Origin: JAYZAP01 sp964645285 | Lineage (GTDB): Bacteria > Pseudomonadota > Alphaproteobacteria > JAAXGF01 | NCBI GenBank assembly: GCA_964645285.1 | Contig: CAZYDR010000147.1 | Span: forward strand, 1 to 7,578 | Length of the DNA stretch: 7,578 bases | Reading direction: 5' to 3' | Shown: piece by piece, positions 1 through 5,618 of the stretch | Position numbering within the stretch: the first letter of the stretch is position 1 | Layout of the letters: each line of letters starts with the position of its first letter | Made by a program: the position numbers and the translations under genes | The notes under the pieces: model-generated | What the model saw: only the letters and a program-made list of their open reading frames with translations | What the model was told of the DNA's origin: nothing | The model's database searches: none

Positions 1-697
1 GCGAGGTCCGGTACTCATCGAAGGTTTCCTCGTTGTGTAAGCCGGTCGGCAGCCTCGAGGAATGACAATTGCCGCAGAAGATCGAGGCCCGAAGCAACGG
101 GTAGTGCTCGACCCGCTGATGAATCTTCCGTCCTTTCTCGCCGGGCTCGGTAACCAGGGCCAACCTGGTGTCCTTCTCGGCTTCCGCCTGGATATCGTTG
201 TTGGTCGGCCCGAAGATCGGCGCGAAGATGTCGCCCTGGGTGATCATCGCGCGGGCGCTCCGCTTGCCGTAGCGTTTGTCGAACCGATGGCAGACGACGC
301 AGGTGATCCCTTCGATCACCGGACCCAGAAAGTCCTCGCCCGCGCGGGCGAATTGCGCCCGCTTCAAGTTGGAAATCTGCATCACCTTCAGTACCGCCGC
401 CAACGGCGCGTGACACCGCGAACAGGTGTCTGACGAGGTGCCGTTGGTCTTGCCCAGGAGCGAATTCTCGACCGAGACGAAGAAGGGGCTCAGATTGGCG
501 TAGGCGTGGCTCGAGGCCGACCACTGGCGAAACTCCAACTCGTGACAGGGCTTGCATTCGAAGGCCGAGGGAAACTGCTTGTTGCGAAACAGCTCCTCGT
601 GCCCCGCGTCCCCGGCCTCTTGGGCCAGCGCCGAGCCGGCGAACGCTATCGCCACCAACAGAGCGATCACGAAGAGTGGTCTCGTTTGCCAACACAT
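1..697 (-). CDS. Multiheme c-type cytochrome, secreted, 3' end cut by window edge
   Basis: The minus strand is open from an ATG at 697-695 to the left edge, giving 232 residues without a stop. A purine-rich ribosome binding site (AGGGGT, 710-705) lies 7 nt before the ATG. Residues 1-25 form a signal peptide: a positive residue near the N-terminus, a hydrophobic core at about 8-20, and a cleavage site after SALA (A25|Q26). Four CxxCH heme sites follow: CKPCH 48-52, CSRCH 92-96, CVVCH 133-137 and CGNCH 208-212. The first is followed by a W-x-x-S-S-H-A pattern (W59 to A65), and the third is preceded by EGIT; both resemble the cytochrome c-554 family of multiheme proteins. By family it should be a periplasmic electron carrier or part of a multiheme oxidoreductase, with heme attached covalently in the periplasm. 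More hemes may lie beyond the edge. Substrate and partner are unknown. The gene is divergent from its right-hand neighbour. I am confident of the cytochrome nature, less so of the subfamily. Confidence 0.9.
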   Translation of the reverse strand, partial: MCWQTRPLFVIALLVAIAFAGSALAQEAGDAGHEELFRNKQFPSAFECKPCHELEFRQWSASSHAYANLSPFFVSVENSLLGKTNGTSSDTCSRCHAPLAAVLKVMQISNLKRAQFARAGEDFLGPVIEGITCVVCHRFDKRYGKRSARAMITQGDIFAPIFGPTNNDIQAEAEKDTRLALVTEPGEKGRKIHQRVEHYPLLRASIFCGNCHSSRLPTGLHNEETFDEYRTS

Positions 698-722
698 CGA
701 AATTACCCCTAATACGAGTAAG

Positions 723-745
723 GTTATATAACGGTTAACTTAACC
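723..745. promoter_or_regulatory. Two abutting palindromes, possible operator
   Basis: GTTATATAAC (723-732) is a perfect 10-bp palindrome. It abuts GGTTAA-C-TTAACC (733-745), two perfect 6-bp arms around one central base. They lie in the AT-rich gap between the cytochrome start codon and the DUF1465 remnant, within the probable leader or promoter of the cytochrome gene. A further 5-bp inverted repeat, GCACC-N4-GGTGC, lies at 752-765. Such symmetry suits a dimeric regulator, but short AT-rich palindromes also arise by chance. Confidence 0.3.
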
Positions 746-753
746 ATGCACGC

Positions 754-795
754 ACCATACGGTGCCAAGTTCGACCGACAATTGATCTATGTTAA
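754..795 (-). promoter_or_regulatory. Candidate FNR/Anr-type promoter of the cytochrome gene
   Basis: On the minus strand, 795-782 reads TTAACATAGATCAA. It matches the FNR-family consensus TTGAT-N4-ATCAA at 8 of 10 positions, with one half-site perfect. A -10-like hexamer, TATGGT (759-754, 4 of 6 to consensus), lies downstream toward the cytochrome gene. If transcription starts at 747, the hexamer spans -12 to -7 and the box is centred at -41.5, the class II FNR geometry. This would leave a 5' leader of about 49 nt. The start site is inferred from this spacing, not seen directly. Oxygen-regulated expression fits a multiheme cytochrome but is not proven. Confidence 0.35.
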
Positions 796-823
796 GTTCA
801 TGGGTATCATCACCGTGACGTAA

Positions 824-1118
824 GCCCTGCCGACCCGCGAGCTGATCCACAGTATGGAGACCCTGCGCCTGACCACCCGGCTGACCCAGATCCATGGCCT
901 GGCTGGTCCTTCAGCGCGCGCTCCATGCCGGCGAGATCACCATGACCGACATGCTGGCCCCGGCCAATCGCCTGGGGGCCCAGGATATCTGCGAGATGAC
1001 CGGCGGCGAGGCCATCGCCGAGTTGCCTGCGATCCTGCGCGAGCTGCTGACCCGCAGCCGTAAACTCTATCAACGGATCCACCGGCTCGACGAAATGATC
1101 GTCCGTGATAATGCTTGA
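824..1118 (+). pseudogene. DUF1465 (RcdA-like) family remnant, frameshifted
   Basis: Two plus-strand frames join into one recognisable protein. The first frame gives SMETLRLTTRLTQI, ending at about 892. The second, from the ATG at 894, gives MAWLVLQRALHAGEIT and runs to the TGA at 1116-1118. Deleting one C at 892/893 fuses them into SMETLRLTTRLTQI-MAWLVLQRALHAGEIT. This is the conserved core of the DUF1465 family, which includes Caulobacter RcdA, an adaptor in ClpXP-dependent CtrA degradation. The C-terminal part, with LPAILRELLTRSRKLYQRIHRLDE, also fits. The first frame has a TAA at 821-823, and the usual N-terminal segment (roughly 40-60 residues before this core) is not readable in one frame. 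A short in-frame stretch from an ATG at 746 has no visible ribosome binding site. The gene is either decayed or damaged by sequencing indels. Nothing here shows it still makes a protein. Confidence 0.7.
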
Positions 1119-1120
1119 TA

Positions 1121-1146
1121 CCATCGGTCAAAAGAATGACCGATGG
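1121..1146 (+). terminator. Perfect 10-bp hairpin after the DUF1465 remnant
   Basis: CCATCGGTCA (1121-1130) and TGACCGATGG (1137-1146) are exact reverse complements around the 6-nt loop AAAGAA. The hairpin starts 3 nt after the stop codon at 1116-1118, where a terminator would be expected. The following bases (GCGTTCGTTCTGG) are not a real T-run, so intrinsic termination would be weak. It could instead be a protein-binding site or part of the structured region that follows. Confidence 0.35.
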
Positions 1147-1163
1147 GCGTTCGTTCTGGAAAG

Positions 1164-1346
1164 TGCGTTCAAGCGCCACGCAGATTCCCGCCGAACGGTC
1201 GGCGACCCGCGGTCGCGGGCTGAAAGAAGGTGGGGAGTAGCGGAAACAGCGGTCATCCTTATGACCGCTGGCAAGCGCGCCATGTTGTGTGTGACAAGAG
1301 GGCGTCGCCGCTCATGCGGCGGGAGCCTGCGTGGCGATTGAACGTA
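1164..1346. ncRNA. Candidate 183-nt rod-shaped structured RNA or inverted-repeat element
   Basis: Bases 1164-1206 pair with 1304-1346 in perfect register (i with 2510-i) and no bulge. There are 35 Watson-Crick pairs, 3 G-U pairs (1165, 1185, 1198) and 5 mismatches (1173, 1184, 1194, 1196, 1199). Uninterrupted blocks are 1166-1172, 1174-1183, 1186-1193 and 1200-1206. Near the centre sits a second perfect hairpin, CAGCGGTCAT (1247-1256) with ATGACCGCTG (1261-1270), loop CCTT. Between the two lie 40-nt and 33-nt stretches that could form a large internal bubble. A closing stem, central bubble and apical stem in about 180 nt resemble the general shape of 6S RNA, but I recognise no 6S sequence signature and no clear promoter. 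Alternatives are a miniature transposon-like element with 43-bp terminal repeats (no target duplication seen) or an unknown repeat. The strand of any transcript cannot be decided from pairing alone. The pairing itself is certain; its function is not. Confidence 0.35.
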
Positions 1347-1380
1347 GCAAGGTCACAGGGCGGCCTTGCGTCTACTTCTT
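1347..1380 (+). terminator. Terminator-like hairpin directly after the rod
   Basis: GCAAGG (1347-1352) and CCTTGC (1364-1369) are exact complements around an 11-nt loop. They are followed by GTCTACTTCTT, a pyrimidine-rich tail with only a few T's. The hairpin begins at the base after the rod ends, which would suit 3'-end formation of a plus-strand RNA from 1164. The stem is short and the tail imperfect, so this is a weak call. Confidence 0.25.
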
Positions 1381-1505
1381 CACGCCCCAATATCGCCACA
1401 ATGGTCCTTTAGTCTAAACAATGCCGCGCGCCACAGAATGTGGTATCCTCTATTGTTCTCGCAACAAGATACAGTTCTCAACAACATAACGGTAAGACGA
1501 ACCCC
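1381..1505 (+). other. Leader region of yebC, no gene
   Basis: The remaining upstream DNA of yebC is less GC-rich than its surroundings. It holds a small hairpin, CCACA-GAA-TGTGG (1431-1443), and an inverted pair, TTGTT/AACAA (1453-1467). GTTCTC occurs twice, at 1455 and 1474, each followed by AACAA. I see no convincing -35/-10 pair, although this is where the promoter of the yebC-ruv-tol run would be expected. The ribosome binding site of yebC is weak (GGTAAG, 1491-1496). Confidence 0.35.
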
Positions 1506-2255
1506 ATGGCCGGCCATTCACAATTCAAGAACATCATGTACCGCAAGGGCGCCCAGGACGCCAAGCGGGCCAAGGTGTTCACCAAAATCATCCGCGAACT
1601 GACCGTCGCCGCCCGCGCCGGCTTGCCCGACCCGGCCATGAACCCGCAGCTGCGCCTCGCCATCCAGACCGCCAAGGCGGCCAACATGGGCAAGGACACC
1701 ATGGAGCGCGCCATCAAGCGCGGCAGTGGCGCCATCGATGGCGAGAATTTCGAGGAAATCCGCTATGAGGGCTATGCCCCGGGCGGGGTGGCGGTCATCG
1801 TTGAGGCCCTGACCGATAACCGCAACCGCACCGCCGCCGAGGTCCGCACCGCCTTCAACAAGGGCGGCGGCAATCTCGGCGATACCGGCAGCGTGACCTT
1901 CATGTTCAACCGGGTCGGGACGATTTCCTACGCCCCGGACATCGCCACCGCCGACGAGGTTCTGGAAGGCGCCATCGAGGCCGGCGCCGACGACTGCGAG
2001 TCGACCAACTACGGTCACGAAATCACCTGCGCGCCGGACCATCTCGGCGATGTGCGCGACGCCCTCGACGCCAGCATCGGCACCTGTCAGAGCGCCCGGC
2101 TCGAGTGGAAGCCGCAGAACACTATTCCCGTCGATCTCGATACCGCGACCTCGTTGTTCCGGCTGCTCGAGAGCCTGGAGGACAACGACGACGTGCGCAC
2201 CGTATCGGCCAACTTTGATGTATCGGATGACGTGATGGAGCAGCTCAGCGCCTGA
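1506..2255 (+). CDS. yebC: YebC/PmpR family protein
   Basis: The product is 249 residues, the usual family length. The start is set at the ATG at 1506 because it gives the canonical MAGHSxxxNI N-terminus; the frame is open further upstream, but those codons match nothing in the family. The hallmark stretch RKGAQDAKRAK follows (residues 14-24), then the conserved core with NMGKDTMERAIKRG, YEGYAPGGVAVIVE and TDNRNRT, then GGNLGDTGSVTFMF. Family members were long annotated as transcriptional regulators; more recent work links YebC-type proteins to ribosomes and to relief of stalling at proline runs. It acts in the cytoplasm. Only 17 nt separate it from ruvC, a common pairing in proteobacteria, so the two are probably co-transcribed. 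The sequence is intact, with no missing segment. Identity is secure; the exact molecular role in this organism is not. Confidence 0.97.
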   Translation: MAGHSQFKNIMYRKGAQDAKRAKVFTKIIRELTVAARAGLPDPAMNPQLRLAIQTAKAANMGKDTMERAIKRGSGAIDGENFEEIRYEGYAPGGVAVIVEALTDNRNRTAAEVRTAFNKGGGNLGDTGSVTFMFNRVGTISYAPDIATADEVLEGAIEAGADDCESTNYGHEITCAPDHLGDVRDALDASIGTCQSARLEWKPQNTIPVDLDTATSLFRLLESLEDNDDVRTVSANFDVSDDVMEQLSA

Positions 2256-2272
2256 AAGGGCGTTTAATAGTC

Positions 2273-2776
2273 ATGCGTATGCTCGGTCTCGATCCCGGAT
2301 TACGGGCCACTGGCTGGGGGGTCATCGATACCGATGGCAACCGCCTCAGCCATGTCGCCCACGGTACCGTGCGCAGCGATGGCAATGCCTCCCTGGCCGA
2401 ACGGTTAACCCAGATTCATCGCGGCCTTGATGAGGTGGTGACCACTTACCGGCCGGACGCGGCGGCGGTCGAGGAGACATTCGTCAACAAGAACCCCAAG
2501 TCGACCCTCAGGCTGGGCCAGGCCCGGGGCGTGGCTTTGCTGACCCCGGCTCTGGCCGGCGTCGAGGTCTTCGAATACGCCACCAACCTGGTCAAGAAAT
2601 CGGTGGTCGGCAGCGGCCATGCGGGCAAGCAACAGGTCGCCGAGATGGTGCGCCGCCTGCTGCCCGGCTGCCTGCCCGAGAACAGCGACGCCGCCGATGC
2701 CCTGGCGGTCGCCATCTGCCATGCTCACCACGCCCAGACCCAGGCTCTGTGGCGCCAGGCGGAGGCCGCCCAATGA
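2273..2776 (+). CDS. ruvC: Holliday junction endonuclease RuvC
   Basis: This 167-residue protein is the resolvase that cuts Holliday junctions symmetrically as a dimer, completing recombinational repair with RuvAB. The four acidic metal-binding residues of the RNase H-like fold are present: D7 in LGLDPG, E67 in AVEETF, and D139 and D142 in SDAADALAVA. The conserved segment KNPKSTLRLGQARGV (residues 73-87) and the VVGSGHAGKQQV loop (111-122) also match. The ATG at 2273 is preferred over the one at 2279 because it places the first catalytic Asp at residue 7, as in E. coli. AAAGGG (2255-2260) is a possible ribosome binding site, although 12 nt away. The stop overlaps the ruvA start in ATGA, which suggests translational coupling. 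Confidence 0.98.
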   Translation: MRMLGLDPGLRATGWGVIDTDGNRLSHVAHGTVRSDGNASLAERLTQIHRGLDEVVTTYRPDAAAVEETFVNKNPKSTLRLGQARGVALLTPALAGVEVFEYATNLVKKSVVGSGHAGKQQVAEMVRRLLPGCLPENSDAADALAVAICHAHHAQTQALWRQAEAAQ

Positions 2777-3375
2777 TCGCCAAGCTGTGGGGCCGTCTTG
2801 ACCAGATCCTCGGCGATGGCGTTGTCGTTGATGTCCAGGGCGTGGGCTATCACGCGTTCTGCTCGGGCCGGACTTTGGCTGCTCTGCCCGAGGCCGGGTC
2901 GGCGGTCGAACTGTTCGTCGAGACCCATGTGCGCGAGGATCACATCCACCTGTTCGGCTTTGTCGATGAGGCTGAGCGCGAGTGGTTCAAGCTGCTGCAG
3001 ACGGTCCAGGGGGTCGGCGCCCGGGTTGCTCTGGCCCTGCTCGCGGTGGTCGGGCCTGGCGAGATGACCCAGGTTATCGCCGCCCAGGACAAGGCCGCCC
3101 TGACCCAGGCCAGTGGCGTCGGCGGCAAGCTCGCCGCCCGCATCGTCAGCGAACTCAAGGGCGCGGTCGGCAACATGGCGCTGGGACCGGCCGCGGCGAT
3201 CGCCGCGACGGCGGACGCCGGCGGGACCACCGGGGACGCGGTCTCGGCGCTGGTCAACCTCGGTTACCGCCGGGGCGACGTGCTCGGTGCGGTGGCCGCC
3301 GCCAGCCGTGACCTGGGCAGTGACGCCGGCCTCGAAGAACTGATCCGCACCGGCCTGCGGGAACTGGCGCCATGA
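2773..3375 (+). CDS. ruvA: Holliday junction DNA helicase subunit RuvA
   Basis: RuvA binds the four-way junction as a tetramer and loads RuvB for branch migration. The product is 200 residues, typical for the family. Residues 1 to about 63 form the OB-fold domain (starting MIAKLWGRLD, with GVGYHAF and THVREDHIHLFGF). Two helix-hairpin-helix motifs follow, VQGVGARVALALL (about 79-91) and ASGVGGKLAARIV (about 113-125). A low-complexity Ala/Gly linker then leads to the C-terminal RuvB-binding domain (about 155-200, with ALVNLGYRRGDVLGAV). The start at 2773 overlaps the ruvC stop and has GGAGG (2761-2765) upstream; an in-frame GTG at 2749 would add residues with no family match. The stop overlaps the ruvB start as ATGA at 3372-3375. 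Confidence 0.98.
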   Translation: MIAKLWGRLDQILGDGVVVDVQGVGYHAFCSGRTLAALPEAGSAVELFVETHVREDHIHLFGFVDEAEREWFKLLQTVQGVGARVALALLAVVGPGEMTQVIAAQDKAALTQASGVGGKLAARIVSELKGAVGNMALGPAAAIAATADAGGTTGDAVSALVNLGYRRGDVLGAVAAASRDLGSDAGLEELIRTGLRELAP

Positions 3376-4447
3376 ACCAGGATGGGGACAACGTGCTGAC
3401 CCCGGCATTCAATGCCGATGACGCGCCGGAAATGGTGCTGCGTCCGCGGAGCCTTGACGATTTTGTCGGTCAGCGCCAGGTGCGCGAGAACCTGCGGATA
3501 TTCATTGACGCCACCCGGTCGCGGCGCGAGGCCCTCGACCATGTGCTGTTCCACGGCCCGCCGGGCCTCGGCAAGACGACCCTGGCGCAGATCGTCGCCC
3601 ACGAACTTGGCGTCGGTTTTCGCGCCACCTCGGGCCCGGTGGTGGCCAAGCCCGGCGACCTGGCGGCGTTGTTGACCAACCTGCAGGAACGCGATGTCCT
3701 GTTCATCGACGAAATTCACCGCCTCAGCCCGGTGGTCGAGGAGATTCTCTACNNNNNNNNNNGGCCATGGAGGACTTCCAACTCGACCTCATCATCGGTG
3801 ATGGGCCGGCGGCGCGCTCGGTGCGTCTCGACTTGCCGCCGTTCACTCTGGTCGGCGCCACCACCCGGTCGGGTCTGATTACCACGCCGCTCCGCGAACG
3901 CTTCGGCATTCCGTCGCGGCTGTCGTTCTACGAGCCCGACGAGCTTGAACAGATCGTCCGCCGCGGCGCGTCGGTGCTCGACATGGCGATCACCCCGGAA
4001 GGGGCCCGTGAAATCGCCTGCCGGGGTCGCGGTACGCCGCGGGTGGCGGTACGCCTGCTGCGCCGGGTGCGTGATTTTGCCGCCGTCGACGGGGCCGAGA
4101 CCGTCGATGCTGCCGCCGCCGACGCCGCGCTCAACCGGCTCGAAGTTGATGGTCGCGGTCTTGATGCCATGGACCGCCGTTATCTGCGACTGATGGCCGA
4201 GCACTACGGCGGCGGCCCGGTCGGTGTCGACACCATGGCGGCGGCGCTGTCGGAACAACGCGACGCCATCGAAGACGTTATCGAGCCTTACCTGATCCAG
4301 CAGGGCTTCGTCATGCGCACGCCGCGCGGCCGCGCTCTGACCCCGGCAAGCTACGACCACCTGGGCCTCGATACGCCCAGCGGCATGGCCGCCCAGTTAG
4401 ATCTTATGGCGCCGGAAAACGCAACCGAGGACGCGGGCGATGTCTGA
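3372..4447 (+). CDS. ruvB: Holliday junction DNA helicase ATPase RuvB, interrupted by an assembly gap
   Basis: RuvB is the AAA+ motor that forms hexameric rings on either side of RuvA and drives branch migration. The N-terminal 127 residues carry the Walker A motif GPPGLGKT (62-69) and Walker B LFIDEIH (110-116), ending at VVEEILY just before the N run at 3753-3762. Coding resumes with MEDFQLDLIIGDGPAARSV at 3767, in a different apparent frame. It continues through sensor 1 (GATTR), the arginine-finger region TPLRERFGI and the C-terminal winged-helix domain, ending near RGRALTPASYDHLG. The family reads ILYPAMEDF at the junction, which needs only two bases (CC) between TAC and GGCC. With that repair the protein is about 355 residues, a normal length. 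The frame break is therefore best read as a wrong gap size, not a mutation. The last 8 nt overlap ybgC. Confidence 0.95.
3753..3762. other. Assembly gap of 10 N's inside ruvB
   Basis: Ten undetermined bases break ruvB. The flanking codons TAC (Tyr) and ATG (Met) are separated by the N's plus GGCC, 14 nt in all, which is not a multiple of three. RuvB proteins have Pro-Ala here, needing 6 nt. The true gap is probably 2 bases and the run of 10 a placeholder. Confidence 0.9.
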
Positions 4448-4868
4448 GCGCTCGGGCACCATGGAGGGCGATGCCCACTGCCTCGCCATGCGGGTCTATT
4501 ACGAGGACACGGATTCCGCCGGTATCGTCTATTACGCCAACTATCTGAAATTCGCCGAACGCGGCCGCACCGAGATGATCCGCCTGCTCGGGGTTCCCCA
4601 TGGCGGCCGCGAGAACGGCGCCGGGTTTGCCGTGCGAAGCTGTCACATCGATTACCTGCGTCCGGCGCGGCTCGACGACGACATCGACGTCTGGACCCGG
4701 TTGATCGCTTTGAGCGGCGCCAGCGCCAAACTCGACCAGGTGGTGCGCCGCGACGATGTCGATCTGGCGCGGCTCGTGGTGCGCCTTGCCTATGTCACGC
4801 CGGCTGGAAAGCCGGCCCGCCTGCCTGAATGTTTTCGGGCGGCGGTGAAACCTTTGCTTCAATCCTAA
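4440..4868 (+). CDS. ybgC: Tol-Pal-associated acyl-CoA thioesterase YbgC
   Basis: The product is a 142-residue single-domain hotdog thioesterase of the YbgC/4-hydroxybenzoyl-CoA type, cytoplasmic or membrane-associated, cleaving acyl-CoA or acyl-ACP thioesters. Its link to Tol-Pal function is mainly by gene position. The diagnostic segment is MRVYYEDTDSAGIVYYANY (17-35), with the catalytic Asp at D25 in EDTD. Downstream are ERGRTEMIRLLG (40-51), the FAVRSCHIDYLRPARLDD strand (63-80) and the final LPE segment. At the position of the His seven residues after the Asp in H. influenzae and E. coli YbgC, this protein has Tyr (Y32), which I believe is usual in alphaproteobacteria. The ATG at 4440 overlaps the ruvB end by 8 nt; the ATG at 4461 is a possible alternative and would keep the whole domain. 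tolQ starts 15 nt downstream. Confidence 0.95.
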   Translation: MSERSGTMEGDAHCLAMRVYYEDTDSAGIVYYANYLKFAERGRTEMIRLLGVPHGGRENGAGFAVRSCHIDYLRPARLDDDIDVWTRLIALSGASAKLDQVVRRDDVDLARLVVRLAYVTPAGKPARLPECFRAAVKPLLQS

Positions 4869-4883
4869 CCGGGAGCCGGAACA

Positions 4884-5618
4884 GTGGACGAGACCGCGAT
4901 TGAAAGCGTCGCATTGAGTGGCTCGGTGGGGTCGGATGACCTGTCGATCTGGGGCCTGTTGATGAATGCCGACGCGGTGATCAAGATGGTCATCTTGATC
5001 CTGGTGGTGGCGTCGTTCTGGTGCTGGACGATCATCTTCGAGAAATCCGTGCGGTTCCGCCGACTGCGGGTGCTGGCCGAGAAGTTCGAAGAGGCGTTCT
5101 GGTCCGGCGGTTCCCTTGAGGACCTTTACGACCGTGTTGGCTCGCGGCCTGATCACCCCATGGCGTCGATCTTCGTGGCGGCCATGGCCGAGTGGAGGCG
5201 CTCGATTGCCAGCGGGCTGGGTATCAGCGGTCAGGGCCTCACCGCCGGCCTGCACCAGCGTATCGGCCAGGCCATGCAGGTGGCGCTGAGCCGCGAGGTC
5301 GACAAGCTTGAACGCTATATGGGTTTCCTCGCCACGGTCGGTTCAACCGCGCCGTTTATCGGCCTGTTCGGCACCGTATGGGGCATCATGAACAGCTTCC
5401 AGTCCATCGCCGCCAGCAAGAACACTTCCCTTGCCGTGGTGGCGCCGGGCATCGCCGAGGCGCTGTTCGCCACGGCGCTGGGCTTGGTGGCGGCAATTCC
5501 GGCGGTCATCGCCTACAACAAACTGTCCGGCGATCTCGACCGTTATGAGAGCCGGCTGGAAACGTTTTCCGCCGAGTTTTCCGCCATCCTGTCGCGCCAG
5601 CTCGAGGAAGACGGCTGA
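4884..5618 (+). CDS. tolQ: TolQ, inner-membrane proton channel subunit of Tol-Pal
   Basis: TolQ is the MotA/ExbB-family subunit that forms, with TolR, the proton-driven motor powering TolA during cell constriction and outer-membrane maintenance. It has 244 residues and three transmembrane segments: about 32-52 (VIKMVILILVVASFWCWTI), 147-170 and 190-212. The segment LATVGSTAPFIGLFGTVWGIM (149-169) and the following GIAEALFATALGL (189-201) are the family signature that lines the channel. A large cytoplasmic loop lies between the first two segments. The start is GTG at 4884, supported by GGGAG (4871-4875) 8 nt upstream and by a normal N-terminus. It ends in TGATG, so its stop overlaps the tolR start by one base. 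Confidence 0.97.
   Translation: MDETAIESVALSGSVGSDDLSIWGLLMNADAVIKMVILILVVASFWCWTIIFEKSVRFRRLRVLAEKFEEAFWSGGSLEDLYDRVGSRPDHPMASIFVAAMAEWRRSIASGLGISGQGLTAGLHQRIGQAMQVALSREVDKLERYMGFLATVGSTAPFIGLFGTVWGIMNSFQSIAASKNTSLAVVAPGIAEALFATALGLVAAIPAVIAYNKLSGDLDRYESRLETFSAEFSAILSRQLEEDG

Noticed and set aside
15..695. Minus-strand open frame starting GTG at 695, 226 codons
   Set aside because: It is one frame off the real cytochrome frame. Its translation is Arg/Gly-rich with no signal peptide or heme motif, whereas the frame from 697 has both.
1160..1350. Split tmRNA, RNase P RNA or SRP RNA
   Set aside because: I looked for the usual conserved segments (tRNA-like T-loop with pairing, RNase P core motifs, SRP tetraloop region) and found none; the T-loop-like TTCAAGC at 1168-1174 has no proper 5-bp arm.
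1366..1602. Small plus-strand frames overlapping the yebC start
   Set aside because: They have no ribosome binding site or family match, and they overlap the start of yebC in another frame.
2405..3408. Long minus-strand open frames opposite ruvC and ruvA
   Set aside because: They mirror high-GC codon patterns of the plus-strand genes, match no family, and overlap genes with clear catalytic and structural motifs.
3372..3878. A 168-residue truncated RuvB that reads through the N run
   Set aside because: After the N's its residues become Arg/Ser-rich and do not match RuvB, while another frame continues the family perfectly.
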